Origin: Chrysogorgia sp. JL179-B06
Lineage: Eukaryota > Cnidaria > Anthozoa > Scleralcyonacea > Chrysogorgiidae
Assembly (NCBI GenBank): GCA_035772405.1
Contig: JAYKKM010000375.1
Location: 3,492,001-3,556,000 of the forward strand
Direction of reading: 5' to 3'
DNA: 64,000 bases
The notes beneath the pieces are model-generated. The model was not told the DNA's origin, did no database searches, and saw nothing but the letters and a program-made list of their open reading frames with translations. Below, piece by piece: positions 21,886 to 35,212 of the stretch (position 1 is the stretch's first letter; every line of letters starts with the position of its first letter). The translations under genes and the position numbers were made by a program.

Positions 21886-23080
21886 TGCAAAATGGTGGTA
21901 GGAGCCACTGGTCGTCGTCCGTCATTGGTACTTTCTTCACATATTCCTTATCAACATAGTTTTTGATTATCTCGCAGTAAGTGTTAGCAACTTTGGGTTT
22001 CTTCAGGAGCGATGTTTCAAGACTCTTTAGTCGTTTGAAGGCCATGTCAAAATTACTCTTGAATTCTGGCTCTCCCTCTTTCCAGGGTATCCCGATCTCA
22101 TACCTTCCGTCCTTAAGCACTTGGGATGACTCCGCTCTTTTCACTGCCTTCATTTCGTCTTGGGTCATAGCACGGACACTCTCCTCCTTGATTCCAATGG
22201 CTTCTAGTTCCCAGAATTTTCTTAAAAGATCATTTGTCTCCTCCGAGTCTGTCTGTTTAGTCCGGTAGGTACGGGTTAGGTGGGCATGCGTATTACATGG
22301 TGAAGGATTCTTCGAAGTTGGACCGAAGCAAACCCATCCAAGTGGCGTTTGTCGAGCGACGGGATCTTTGGGGTGTCTTCCGGTGACTTCCCGCACGACT
22401 TTGTGAAAGACTGGATGGTCGCTACCAATTAGAATATCGATCTGCCTTCGATTAGACACTCTGTCAAATGGAATTGATTCCAAGTGCTTCCACTTTTCCT
22501 TTAGACTACTCCATTCCACAGCTGGTGTGTTGCCGGTGATATTATCAAGCACGTTAGCTTCTACAGGGGCCGAAAAATATCCATTTATGGAAGTCACTGA
22601 GCACTGAACACGTTTCGATTGCTTCTTAATTTCTGTGCCGCCAGTCCCAGAGATAGTCAAAGTCTGTCCTTGACCATTTAGTTGAAGCTCTTCTGCAGCA
22701 CTCTCAGTTATGTATGATCCAGTTGAGCAGGGATCCAGCATAACATTTACTCTCAGTTTCTTTGCTCCATTTCCAATAACAGCAGGCAGAACCATAAGGG
22801 AAACACTCTCCACTCGACCAGTATTGTATGTATTTGCCTTATCGCTTGAAACTTCTTCTTTGGTAACCATGGTGACTTGTTCTTTAGGATCATCAGGTAT
22901 AATAGGATGCTTGTTTCTAGAGTTCAAATTATCAGGATCGTGTAAATAGCTACTGTGGCCATGACTCTCGCATCCGTCAACTCCACACTTTCTACTTCTT
23001 GGACAATTCTTGCTATGGTGTCCTGCCGCGAGACATCGAAAACAACGTCCACTCTTACGAATACGTTCCTTACGCTGCAT
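21875..23080 (-). pseudogene. BEL zinc knuckle and aspartic protease
   Basis: This 401-codon frame starts in the CCHC knuckle (C-F-R-C-L-A-A-G-H-H-S-K-N-C, residues 13-26). It continues into a DUF1758/A17-type retroviral-like protease whose catalytic motif reads V-M-L-D-P-C-S-T-G-S-Y (about residue 116), where DTG/DSG-like is usual. The downstream IDILIGSDH and TPLGWVCFGP blocks are the standard BEL/Pao protease-to-RT linker. It is the longest intact frame of the element. Confidence 0.88.
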
Positions 23081-23284
23081 CCCTGTAAGTTTCTTGAACT
23101 CTGAGCAAACCCATGGCGGGTGATCAATCTTGCATTTCGATACAATACACCGTCTAACATCACCACTCGTGTTGAAGCCTCGATGATGGCGTCTTTCTCC
23201 ATCCTTTAGGTTTCGTCTCTTGTCAACTTCCCCTGTTTACTCTCTCGCTTCATCCATTATTCGAACTCTGATGTCACCACTGAA

Positions 23285-24642
23285 CTAATGTCTCGAAATC
23301 ATATTTTTTCTGCTCATGTAGCCAGTACTTGTACTCTCTAACATATTCTTCTGGTCAGGAAGCTTCTCCTTCACGTTGAGGCCAAGATGGAGACCTTTTA
23401 TCTCTCCATCATAGTCGCTATCTTTCAGTGTAACAAGTATTCGGTCCAGGATTGCCATTAATTCTTCCATGTCTTCCATTGACGTCGTACTTTAGACAGT
23501 CCTCGAAGGGTTGCCAAATGAGTGAGGGTCTGCCGACGCTTTCCACCGTACTTCCGCTTTAATTTTTCCTTTTCTTTCTCATATGCATAGCTCGAAAAAC
23601 CAAGATCTTTTACGGTGTCCAATGCTTTTCCACGTGAGCAATTTTGCAGTCTCAGCATCTTTTCTTTCACAGACATATTTGTATCATCAACCACTGATGT
23701 AAACGCTGCATTCCAAGCTTCAAACTCAGTTTTGTCCTCGCCCGAAAAAGTTGGCAACTCTACACCCTTGAGCTTGACATGAGAGAAGCTGGCCTAAATC
23801 TGACAGGTACTGGTTGATATGGTGTCATAGTTTCAGGAAAATCTTGGATGTTTACCTCGGGTAGTACTGAGGCATCTTGTGCGCCTTTGCTTTCCGCTTC
23901 ACTGGCTTTAGCTCTGGCTTCATTCAGAAAAGCTATCGACCGTGCATCTTTAATTATTTGGTTATTGATTTCAAATGTCTCTGATTTTTTCTGTAGTTCT
24001 TGTTGCAATACTCGCTGTTCTTTTTCAAGTTGATCAAGTCTCTCCTTAGCGTCTTCTGCCTCCCTTTGTCGAATCTCCACTACCGATTTTTGTGCTGACT
24101 TAGAGGGGGCCTTGTGGGATGACTTTGCTGAATGTGAATCTAAAGATCTTTTACTTGAAAACATTTTATTTGATGAGATTACTGATATTTCTGATTCATT
24201 TTCACCATTGTTAAGTCGTTCCTCGATGTGGTCTTTGGCAGTTTTTACACAGCCGTCAACTAAATCCATAATGTCGGATGATTCTTTGGCTAAATTTTCT
24301 ATAAGAATATCAGTGTCGGTTCCTTCTAAAGTCTCCTCGCTTAGTACAATAGTCTCCTTTAAAGTATTGATAATCTTTTCAATAATGTACGTCACTCTCT
24401 GCTAATACCTTCTTCACAGCTCGCCTAATCTCAGTCTTAGTACTTGGGTGCTCTGTGGCTGTAGTCAAAATGGCAACTTGATTCCTTGCTCTAGTTAGTC
24501 TAGATTTTGCAGCTTTCTTTCTACTTTTAAGGGTTAAATATCGTGTACTTTTAATGCTTACTTGGCTCTTCACTTCGTCATCGATGTCTTGTTTACTTGC
24601 TTCGCCGTCAGTCTCTTGTAAGTCCGGTGGTTTTTTTGCCAT
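23285..24642 (-). pseudogene. BEL gag region, frame-broken
   Basis: Three successive frames: a basic N-terminus (24642-24379); a 211-codon piece (24395-23760) with a heptad-rich Glu/Lys/Gln stretch (about residues 105-145) that should form a coiled coil; and a DUF1759-like piece (23757-23458) starting MPTFSGEDKTEFEAWNAAF. The DUF1759-like part is typical of BEL/Pao capsid. A further short frame (23479-23285) leads toward the zinc knuckle. Breaks lie near 24385, 23758, 23470 and 23090-23280. Confidence 0.8.
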
Positions 24643-24733
24643 TTTCGTCAGCCATATCTCTTAAATATCCGTCGTCGTCGATGTCGCTTTAAAAACACAC
24701 GTAAAAAACTGTACTTTTGTCTAATCCGGCTCG

Positions 24734-24744
24734 TCGAAGGACCA
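24734..24744 (-). promoter_or_regulatory. Primer-binding site, tRNA-Tyr type
   Basis: On the minus strand TGGTCCTTCGA starts two bases after the 5' LTR. It is complementary to the 3' end of animal tRNA-Tyr (acceptor TCGAAGGA plus CCA). Complementarity resumes into the T-stem (GCCGG) after three extra bases. Confidence 0.7.
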
Positions 24745-24746
24745 CT

Positions 24747-24971
24747 TGTTCTCGTCTAGAACTCGTCGATATACGTGTGTTTTTATTTAACACAAACCAA
24801 TAGTCGAATCGTCGTTTTTGAACATGTATTTTTATACTCTCACAATATAAGTCAAAAGTCAATAATATCACAAAACCACGCTCGCTTCTTCTCGTCCCAG
24901 TCTCTTCATACTTGTCTCAAGGGGGGGGGTATAACATTAACTTTTTTAACGAATATCAACATTCCAAAACA
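24747..24971 (-). repeat. BEL/Pao 5' LTR
   Basis: 225 bp, TG...CA ends, matching 18646-18861. It keeps about 15 extra bases (near 24870-24885) that the other LTR lacks. Confidence 0.93.
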
Positions 24972-25003
<32 letters not shown>

Positions 25004-25137
25004 TAATGCCTAGCTAATGCAGATTGCAGATACCATATTTTGATGGTTATTAATACAAAAGCCATGTAACAAAGCACATGGCATTGTACTTGTACTATAT
25101 GGTGTTTGTGTGATTGACAGGCTCACGTTTTTGTTTT

Positions 25138-26066
25138 GAGTCGCCATGCCAAAAAGTGAAATGTTCCGACCACAATATCTTTTGAAGTACTAATTCTAAC
25201 AGCTCATTCTACATATCTAATGAAAGCTTGATTAACAGCCTCTGACATACCTACAAAAATATTTTTGTAACTGATAGCTAACAGTTTGAAAAAAGCGACG
25301 ACGCTTGGATTGGATTGACAAACTCCGAGTAAATATTTTAGATAATTCAGACGACGATATCTTTTGAACTACTAACTCTAGAAAATCATGCTATACATCA
25401 AATAAAAGCCTGAATAACATACTCGGACATGTTTGCAAAACTATATTTGTAACTGATTAACAGGTTTAAAAAATCGAAAACGGGTTTACCTTTAGTTTTG
25501 ACGCCACGTATAAAACTTGATTTACGAACTTGACATCTTCCGACGACGATATATTGCATTTTCACTGCCTTTTCACGTCTTTTTGAATACAAATCTTCAT
25601 TCACCGTATAACCCGACAAAACACGTACTTTTCTTTTACGGTTCAATGAAATGTATCCGTGTTTCGGATCTGTGTTTCCTTCAAGTTAATATAGAAACAC
25701 TCATGGAAGAACTCAAAATAGCGATAAAATTAATCGATGATTAATTTGCAAGTTTATCAAATTTCAAAGGGTTACCGGTATTTTATAAATGAAATGTATC
25801 CGTGTTTCGGATCTGTGTTTCCTTCAAGTTAATATAGAAACACTCATTGGAAGAACTCAAAATTGCGATAAAATACTTGCCCTCATGGGCCAGTGTTCCC
25901 AGCTACAAAAATGCCACATTGCAAACCTTTCACTCGAGTTTTTCTATCAACTTGATGGAAACATGGAAAATATTTTCTATTCCTAAATATTACATATGAG
26001 AATACCGAAAACATGTCTTTATATACATACGCTCAAAAATATAGCAGTGACACAAGGGCATGCTCA
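25138..26066 (+). repeat. 929-bp segmental duplicate D1, copy a
   Basis: Nearly identical to 29975-30903 from GAGTCGCCATGCC to GCTCAAG. Inside, the R5 unit (about 146 bp, GTATCCGTGTTTCGGATCTG...) is itself tandemly doubled. No coding sequence is recognised. Confidence 0.92.
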
Positions 26067-26190
26067 AGAATAATAAATAGCAGTGGTACAACGGCTTGCT
26101 TTAACAAGAACAATAGCAGTGACACAACGGCTTGCTTAATAATAACAAGTCAAAAAAGCAGTGGCACAACGGCTTACTTTTCACCAAATA
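26040..26190 (+). repeat. Degenerate 26-40 bp tandem repeat
   Basis: Four spaced copies of AGCAGTGACACAACGGCTTGCTT-like sequence. Only the first is retained in the second D1 copy. Confidence 0.7.
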
Positions 26191-26365
26191 TGTTGGTCAG
26201 TGACTCATTGTATTAAAGCACGATGCTTCAGACAAACAATACTTGCCGTCGCACACAATACGTTGACTAAAAATATCCCACAACAGGCAGAAGAAAAAGT
26301 GAAAACAAACTGGCACATGATACGTTGACTAAAAGGATCCCAACAGGAGGCAGCCCAACATGCAG

Positions 26366-27065
26366 TAGCCTGCGTGCAGACGCTTGTATTTCCGGTGATT
26401 AATACGTATAAGCGTCTGCGCATCGGAAGCCAAAAGCTTGTTCTGGTCACGTAGATATTCCCAAAAAAGTGGGAACCGAATGTGATTGGTTGGTTGTTAA
26501 TTTATGGAATATAATGTGAATATCCCAAATTAGCCAGGCGATATATACGTATTAATCAACGGAAATACAAGCGTCTGCACGCTTTGGTCTTCGATGTGTC
26601 GAAGTTGATGGCGGTTGAAAGTGAATAGGAGAGTGGGTTGTGCTTTCGTCTTCACGATTGACACGGTGACCAGATGAAGTCGACGGATCTTCACTTTCAT
26701 CAACAAACGACAACGAACGCTTGGCAGTCGCTTTTGTTTTAATCGCAAGTCCCTTTGCCCCTGCCTTATCGCGGTACTGACTCAGAAGATTGTCGTCTAG
26801 AGCGTCAAGCTTCTTGTGGTTTCTTCTTTGTTGGAGAATCCTCAAGCACACACGACAGATATGTTGCGACGTAGGATGAATGAACGACAAAATGAACGAA
26901 CGCACGAGACGCCATGAATAATCATACCTAATTATAATGTTTTGCGCGAATTATTATTTTTAATGTAATGGACAATCCACGTGACCAGAACAAGCTTTTG
27001 GCTTCCGATGCGCAGACGCTTATACGTATTAATCACCGGAAATACAAGCGTCTGCACGCAGGTTA
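26366..27065. mobile_element. 700-bp TIR element with 9-bp target duplication (MULE-like)
   Basis: The left end starts TAGCCTGCGTGCAGACGCTT and the right end is the complement of TAACCTGCGTGCAGACGCTT; the arms are about 88 bp and nearly identical. AACATGCAG occurs directly outside both ends (26357-26365 and 27066-27074). A third, inverted arm copy lies inside at 26530-26585. A 9-bp duplication with long terminal inverted repeats fits Mutator-like elements. Confidence 0.8.
26552..26905 (-). CDS. Open frame captured inside the MULE-like element, unknown function
   Basis: 117 codons on the minus strand. The start has a hydrophobic stretch and a C-R-V-C pair (about residues 18-21), followed by a Lys/Arg-rich middle and a Ser/Thr/Pro-rich tail. 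The last residues run into the inner TIR copy, so the natural end is lost. I do not recognise the family. Its position between TIRs suggests a captured host or transposon fragment rather than a complete gene. Confidence 0.3.
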   Translation of the reverse strand: MRSFILSFIHPTSQHICRVCLRILQQRRNHKKLDALDDNLLSQYRDKAGAKGLAIKTKATAKRSLSFVDESEDPSTSSGHRVNREDESTTHSPIHFQPPSTSTHRRPKRADACISVD

Positions 27066-27119
27066 AACATGCAGGCAATCCAGTACAATTCTGATCTCCA
27101 ACTGTCATCAGACACATGT

Positions 27120-28523
27120 ACTCAATGCGTACCTATTTTTTGAAGTCGTACTGATAGCTTGCTTTACAAGCTTTAGTTTTCCTTTCTACTTCTTCCTCCA
27201 CTTCAACAACACTTGTTTGCAATCATCGTTTTGTTATAATAAAAATAATAATAATATATGTTTAATTACCAACATTCGCAGCAAATTGCTGAATTACAGT
27301 GGTGGTCAGATATACTAGTAATACGGTTAACATTGTAAATATGTATACATATGTAAATATTCAAGCCATGTATTTTAGCGTAACAAAGTCGTTTAAACGT
27401 TTGGTCTTGCCTATAACTCTCGAGGTGTCATCGATGTTTCATCTTGTAGTATTGTTAAACTATGTAATCATTAATTTGAACTCCATCGCTAAAAGCCTTT
27501 CAAGTTTTCTGTTTTCAAATATACGAGAGAATAAATTTCAAGAGCAAAAAATACTGCGTTAATCAATACTTTTAAAATTTGTTAAAATTAAATTAGTATA
27601 ATTTCGTTATCTATCTATATCAGAATAGAGAAAAACAACAAAATGAAAAATAAGAACTAAAAACATTACATGCATGCAATGGACAGGCTGCCTTTGATTG
27701 AAAAATAGATTGTCGCGCGTGTTTTTATTCTTTGCAAAACCGTTTAGTGTCAAACGCAAATGAACATCTTGTGCCTGGCGGCTAATCTGCAGAAGGACAC
27801 GTCGTGCGAAAACTGAGATATGAGCTATATAAGCAGGCGATTTGACTCGGTTGACGAAAAAACTTTACACAAACCATAATTTTAATAGACTAAACACCGC
27901 GTATATTTTAAACAATTAACAAGATAATTCAAGGCCTTTCAAATAAAATTGTGCATATATGTCTTGGAGCATTTGGGTTGGGTTTGCCAATATGAGTGAC
28001 ATTTCAGAGGTGTGTAATTCTGAACTATTTTATAATCGTCGTACTGTTACGATATTAAAGCTCGCAATGACTTTCATTTTTTTGTAGTAAAGTCATTATA
28101 TAGCTTGCTATATACAAGCTTCAGTTTTCCTTTCTACTTCTTCCTCCACTCCAACAACACCTGTTTGCAATCATCGTCTTGTTGATCGATGTGCCATTAT
28201 CATGTGGCTCTAGATGTATATTTTAGACTATGATATCATTAATTTGAAGTCCATCCCTCAAAGACTTGCGAGTTTCTATTTTCAAACACACGAGAGAATA
28301 AACTTCGAGATCAAAAAATACTGTGCTGATCAATACTTTTTAATATTTGTTAAAATTAAGTTAGTATACATGTAAGTTCGTTTAGATATCAGAATAGAGA
28401 CAAACAACAAAATGAAAATAAGAACTAAAAACATCACATGCAACTTCGACTTAAATATATGTTGTATCTTCAAAGAGTTTAAAACGTCATAATGTGCGAT
28501 GTTTTTACAAATGTTTATTAAAC
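27120..28523. other. GPCR unit 1, 3' flank; no gene
   Basis: Its pieces recur beside the other receptors (for example CACGAGAGAATAAACTTC and TTGCAATCATCGTCTTGTTG at 31-32, 40.6-41.2, 46.0-46.3 and 48.0-48.7 kb). It marks the left part of the duplicated unit. I see no ORF with domain features. Confidence 0.6.
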
Positions 28524-29522
28524 TTACTGTGGCGGATTTGAACGCGATACGAAGCATGTTTTCATTTTGTCCCAGGTACGTTTATAAGCTGCAAGTAAAG
28601 TTTTATCCGACAAACCATAAATGAAGGGGTTGACTGCAGAGACTCCGAAGAAGTAAACAATTAAGGACCACTTTACAATTTCCCCATTTAATTCTACACC
28701 AGAAAAGTACAGAATGCAGATCATCCGGCGTGGCAGTGCTGCTGCTGTAAAGCAAACAACGATACTAAAACTGGTGATAAGAGTTCGCACGTTGCGACGA
28801 TGTTTCATCTTTTGAAGATGAGTTTGTGTCCCAGTGCTGTCTCCTGAGGAAGCAGTACAAGTGGCATTCAAGGAGTGCATTTTGTTGCTCTGTTTCTTGA
28901 GCGCCTTGCATATCTTGAAATAAAGTATCGAGAGAAGTATGATTGGAATAAAGCATTCAATAGTCGATAAGTACATCGTGTAAATGACAGTTTGTATTGG
29001 ATTTGGCCAGTCTTGAAAGCATCCACAGGAGTTGGTAGATTTAAGTACAATAATATATGGAACTAATGAAATAATCACGAAGACATACACAGCACCAATC
29101 ATGACTCTTAACCTCCATCGACTTACGGCGGGCTTTAGCGGATATAAAACAGCACGGTATCGAAGGATTGCAATGAGGACCATGATAAAAACCCCAGCAA
29201 TGAAAAAAAGTCCTGTCAACGGGGACCACATTTTACACAGGACAAGAGAGGAACAGATGCGAGAACTTGGTGACAGGGCAAGCAAATTCAAAACACAGTT
29301 GAGCAGTAGAACCATCAGGTCGCAGACGGCCAAATGAAAAACGAGGTAGTAGTAGTTTCTTTTGAAAATATTTCTTTGTTTCACGATGGCGTAAATTACA
29401 AGAACATTCCCCAAACTTCCAGTAAACAGGACCAAAAATTGAAATACGTCATACACATAATCAGGAGCAAGAGTTATTTGTGTCGTATTGTCGTGTGTTG
29501 TATTGAAACTCGTGTTCGTCAT
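28524..29522 (-). CDS. Class A (rhodopsin-like) GPCR 1, intronless
   Basis: 332 residues with seven hydrophobic segments. The N-terminus has three N-glycosylation sequons (NTS, NTT, NTT). Family marks: GSLGNVLVIY in TM1, LAVCDLM in TM2, a TM3 Cys (LVLCKMW), R-Y-R-A-V at the end of TM3, an ECL2 Cys pair region (SCGCFQDW), a Pro in TM6 (ALPRR) and NPFIYG in TM7. The acidic residue of the E/DRY motif is replaced by Leu (I-L-R-Y). It would be a plasma-membrane receptor signalling through G proteins; the ligand is unknown, though the overall look is of a peptide or orphan receptor. It is one of five tandem-related copies and has no stop or frame break. Confidence 0.92.
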   Translation of the reverse strand: MTNTSFNTTHDNTTQITLAPDYVYDVFQFLVLFTGSLGNVLVIYAIVKQRNIFKRNYYYLVFHLAVCDLMVLLLNCVLNLLALSPSSRICSSLVLCKMWSPLTGLFFIAGVFIMVLIAILRYRAVLYPLKPAVSRWRLRVMIGAVYVFVIISLVPYIIVLKSTNSCGCFQDWPNPIQTVIYTMYLSTIECFIPIILLSILYFKICKALKKQSNKMHSLNATCTASSGDSTGTQTHLQKMKHRRNVRTLITSFSIVVCFTAAALPRRMICILYFSGVELNGEIVKWSLIVYFFGVSAVNPFIYGLSDKTLLAAYKRTWDKMKTCFVSRSNPPQ

Positions 29523-29974
29523 TGCGGAAAAGTTACTTTGTTTGTGCTGACGCCAGACCGTACGTTATTGAGATGATTTCATTAGTTCACTGTCTTTTAA
29601 GCTGAATAGCGCATGCGCATATCAGGCTGTCAGTCACTAATACGCGCACAGCTCGGGTGCAAAACATTAGCATAAATTTTTTGCTAAAAATCGAAAAATG
29701 AAGAAAATAATGACTTTTCGTAGAGTATCACCGGCGTAGGAAGCACGGGGGGGGGGGGGCTGGGGTGCTGCAGCCTAATAATTAGTATACACGCGTGTGA
29801 TAGCTCAAAGAAATATCCAATCTTTCTTTTCTCGGGCTGCAAGGCATGATTCATCCCGCAAAATGCAAGATTTTACCGCACCTTCCCGCGCGAATAGGCG
29901 TGGTTCTCGCGGGATTTTTGGTAGGGATAATACTCTTATCAAAAATCACGCGCATTGATGCGAGAAGGTGTAAT
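29523..29974. other. GPCR unit 1, 5' flank
   Basis: Shared with 33620-34020, 42260-42620 and 49705-50100 (GATAGCGCATGCGCATATCA, CACCGGCGTAGGAAGCACGG), so it is part of the duplicated unit and likely holds the receptor promoter. No TATA box is evident at a fixed distance. Confidence 0.5.
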
Positions 29975-30903
29975 GAGTCGCCATGCCAAAAGTGAAATGT
30001 TCCGACCACAATATCTTTTGAAGTACTAACTCTAAGAACTCATTCTACATATCTAATGAAAGCTTGATTAACAGCCTCTGACTTACCTACAAAAATATTT
30101 TTGTAACTGATAGCTAACAGCTTGAAAAAAGCGACGACGCTTGGATTGGATTGACAAACTCCGAGTAAATATTTTAGATAATTCAGACGACGATATCTTT
30201 TGAACTACTAACTCTAGAAAATCATGCTATACATCAAATAAAAGCCTGAATAACATACTCGGACATGTTTGCAAAACTATCTTTGTAACTGATTAACAGG
30301 TTTAAAAAACCGAAAACGGGTTTACCTTTAGTTTTGACGCCACGTATAAAACTTGATTTACGAACTTGACATCTTCCGACGACGATATATTGCATTTTCA
30401 CTGCCTTTTCACGATCTTTTTGAACACAAATCTTCATTCACCGTATAACCCGACAAAACACGTACTTTTCTTGTGCGGTTCAATGAAATGTATCCGTGTT
30501 TCGGATCTGTGTTTCCTTCAAGTTAATATAGAAACACTCATGGAAGAACTCAAAATAGCGATAAAATTAATCGATGATTAATTTGCAAGTTTATCAAATT
30601 TCAAAGGGTTACCGGTATTTTATAAATGAAATGTATCCGTGTTTCGGATCTGTGTTTCCTTCAAGTTAATATAGAAACACTCATTGGAAGAACTCAAAAT
30701 TGCGATAAAACACTTGCCATTTGGGCCAGTGTTCCCAGCTACAAAAATGCCACATTGCAACCTTTCACTCGAGTTTTTCTATCAACTTGATGGAAACATG
30801 GAAAATATTTTCTATTCCTAAATATTACATGTGAGAATACCGAAAACATGTCTTTATATACATACGCTCAAAAATATAGCAGTGACACAAGAGCTTGCTC
30901 AAG
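29975..30903 (+). repeat. 929-bp segmental duplicate D1, copy b
   Basis: Nearly identical to 25138-26066, including the doubled R5 unit. Confidence 0.92.
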
Positions 30904-32045
30904 TTTGCTTTACAAGCTTTAGTTTTACTTTCTACTTGTTCCTCCACTTCAACAACACTTGTTTGCAATCATCGTCTTGTTGATCGATGTGTCATATTGT
31001 AGTATTGTTAAACTATGTAATCATTAATTTGAACTCCATCGCTAAAAGTCTTTCAAGTTTCTGTTTTCAAATATACGAGAGATTAAACTTCAAGAGCAAA
31101 AAATACTGCGTTAATCAATACTTTTAAAATTTGTTAAAATTAAATTAGTTTAATTTCGTTATCTATCTATATCAGAATAGAGAAAAACAACAAAATGAAA
31201 AATAAGAACTAAAAACATTACATGCATGCAATGGACAGGCTGCTTTGATTGAAAAATAGATTGTCGCGCGTGTTTTTATTCTTTGCAAAACCGTTTATTG
31301 TAACGCAAATGAACATGATGTGCGTGCTGGCGGCTAATCTGCATAAGGACACGTCTTGCGAAAACTGAGATATGAGCTATAAGCAGACGATTTGACTCCG
31401 TTAACGAAAAAACTTTATACAAACCATAATTTGAATAGACTAAACACCGCGTATATTTTAAACAATTAACAAGATAATTCAAGGCCTTTCAAATAAAATC
31501 GTGCATATATGTCTTTGAGCATTTGGGTTGGGTTTGCCAATATGAGTGACATTTCAGAGGCGTGTATAATTCTGATATGCTGTTAATGCTATAGCAATGA
31601 CTGACATTTTGCCGTATTTCATTTTTTTTCTAATTTTTTGAAGTCGTACTATATATAGCTTGCTATACAAGCTTTAGTTATCGTTTCTACTTCTTCCTCC
31701 ACTCCAACAACACTTGTTCACAATCATCGTCTTGTTTATCGATGTGTCATTATCATGTGGCTGTAGTATTTTTAGACTATGCTATCATTAAATTCATCGC
31801 TCAAAGACTTTTGAGTCTCTGTTTTCAAACACACGAGAGAATAAACTTGTGTTAATCAATACTTTTTAATATTTGTTAAAATTAAATTTAGTATATCAGT
31901 TCATTTAGATATCAGAATAGAGAAAAACAACAAAATGAAAATAAGAACTAAAAACATCACATGCAACTTCGACTTTAATATGTTGTATCTTTAAAGAGTT
32001 TAAAATGTCATAATGGTGCGATGTTTTTACAAATGTTTAGTACAA
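30904..32045. other. GPCR unit 2, 3' flank; no gene
   Basis: Close copies of 27150-28520 pieces, for example the block around CATGCATGCAATGGACAGGC. No supported ORF. Confidence 0.6.
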
Positions 32046-32990
32046 CTACTGTGGCGGATTTGAACGAGATACGAAGCATGTTTTCATTTTGTCCCAGGTA
32101 CGTTTATAAGCTGCAAGTAAAGTTGTATCCGACAAACCATAAATGAAGGGGTTGGCTGCAGAGACTCCGAATAAGTAAACAGTTATGAACCACCTTTGAA
32201 TTTCCCAACTTATTTCTACACCATGAGAATAGCGCAGAATCCATATTATATATTGTGGCGTTGCTGATGCTGTAAAGAAAACAACGATAGTAAAACAAGT
32301 GATAAACGTTCGCACGTTGCGACGATGTTTCATCTTTTGAAGATGAGTTTGTATCCCAGTGCTGTCTCCTGAGGAAGCAGTACAAGGAGTGGCATTCAAG
32401 GAGTGCATTTTGTTGCTCTGTTTCTTGAGCTCCTTGCGTATCTTGAAATAAAGTATCGACAGAAGTATGATTAGAATAAAGCATTGAATAGTGGATAAGA
32501 AGATCGTGTAAATGATACCTTGTGTTGGATTTGGCCAGTCTTGAAAGCATCCACGGGAGTTGGTAGATTTAAGTACAATAATATATGGAACAAAAGAAAT
32601 AATCACGAAGACATACACAGCACCAATCATGACTCTTAACTTCCATCGACTTACGGCGGGCTTTAGCGGATGTAAAACAGCACGGTAACGAAGGATTGCA
32701 ATGAGGACCATGATAAAAACCCCAGCAGTGAGAAAAAGTGTTGTCAACGTGGACCACATTTTACACAGGACAAGAAAGGAAAAGATGCGAGAATTTGGTG
32801 ACAGGACAGGCAAAGTCAAAACACTGGCGAGGAGTAGAGTCATCAGGTCGCAGACGGCCAAATGAAAGACGAGGTAGATTTCTTTGTTTCACGATGGAGT
32901 AAATGACAAGAACATTACCCAAACTTCCAGTAAACTGGACCAAGAATAGAAATACGCCAAACACATAATCAGGAGCAAGATTTATTTGTG
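32046..32990 (-). pseudogene. GPCR 2, pseudogene (20-bp deletion, start lost)
   Basis: TM2 to TM7 are open for 271 codons (32861-32046) with AVCDLM, I-L-R-Y-R-A-V and NPFIYG. TM1 lies in another frame (32964-32761, GSLGNVLVIYSIVKQRN) because about 20 bases present in GPCR 1, 3 and 5 are missing between TM1 and TM2, near 32877. The N-terminal sequon region is shortened and has no ATG. It cannot make a seven-helix receptor, although a TM2-TM7 product is conceivable. Confidence 0.9.
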
Positions 32991-35131
<2,141 letters not shown>

Positions 35132-35164
35132 CAAAGTGAAAAGGTGGTAAACTGCCAAGAATTT

Positions 35165-35212
35165 AGTGACGAAATGCTGACGTTTCGAGCGGAGCCCTTC
35201 ATCAGAGTAAGA
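35165..35212 (-). ncRNA. Hammerhead-ribozyme-like motif in the PLE-1 tail
   Basis: The minus strand has CTGATGA, a short stem (GGGC/GCTC), GAAAC and, after a small loop, GTC. These are the core elements of a hammerhead ribozyme, in the order and place expected for Penelope-like ends. An extra A after CTGATGA and a weak stem I lower confidence. Confidence 0.4.

Larger units (their letters stand above)
18646..24971 (-). mobile_element. BEL/Pao LTR retrotransposon, full length, frame-broken
   Basis: Direct LTRs of 216 and 225 bp bound the element. AATAA stands on both outer sides (18641-18645 and 24972-24976), but inside an AAT microsatellite. Reading right to left: 5' LTR, primer site, gag with coiled coil, CCHC knuckle, aspartic protease, reverse transcriptase, RNase H, integrase, a DUF5641-like C-terminus, polypurine tract and 3' LTR. 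That order, the protease type and the DUF5641 tail are diagnostic of BEL/Pao. No envelope gene is visible. Several frameshifts interrupt gag-pol. Confidence 0.95.

Noticed and set aside
26040..26190. Possible CRISPR-like spaced repeats
   Set aside because: Only four degenerate copies with irregular spacing in a eukaryotic window; an ordinary minisatellite.
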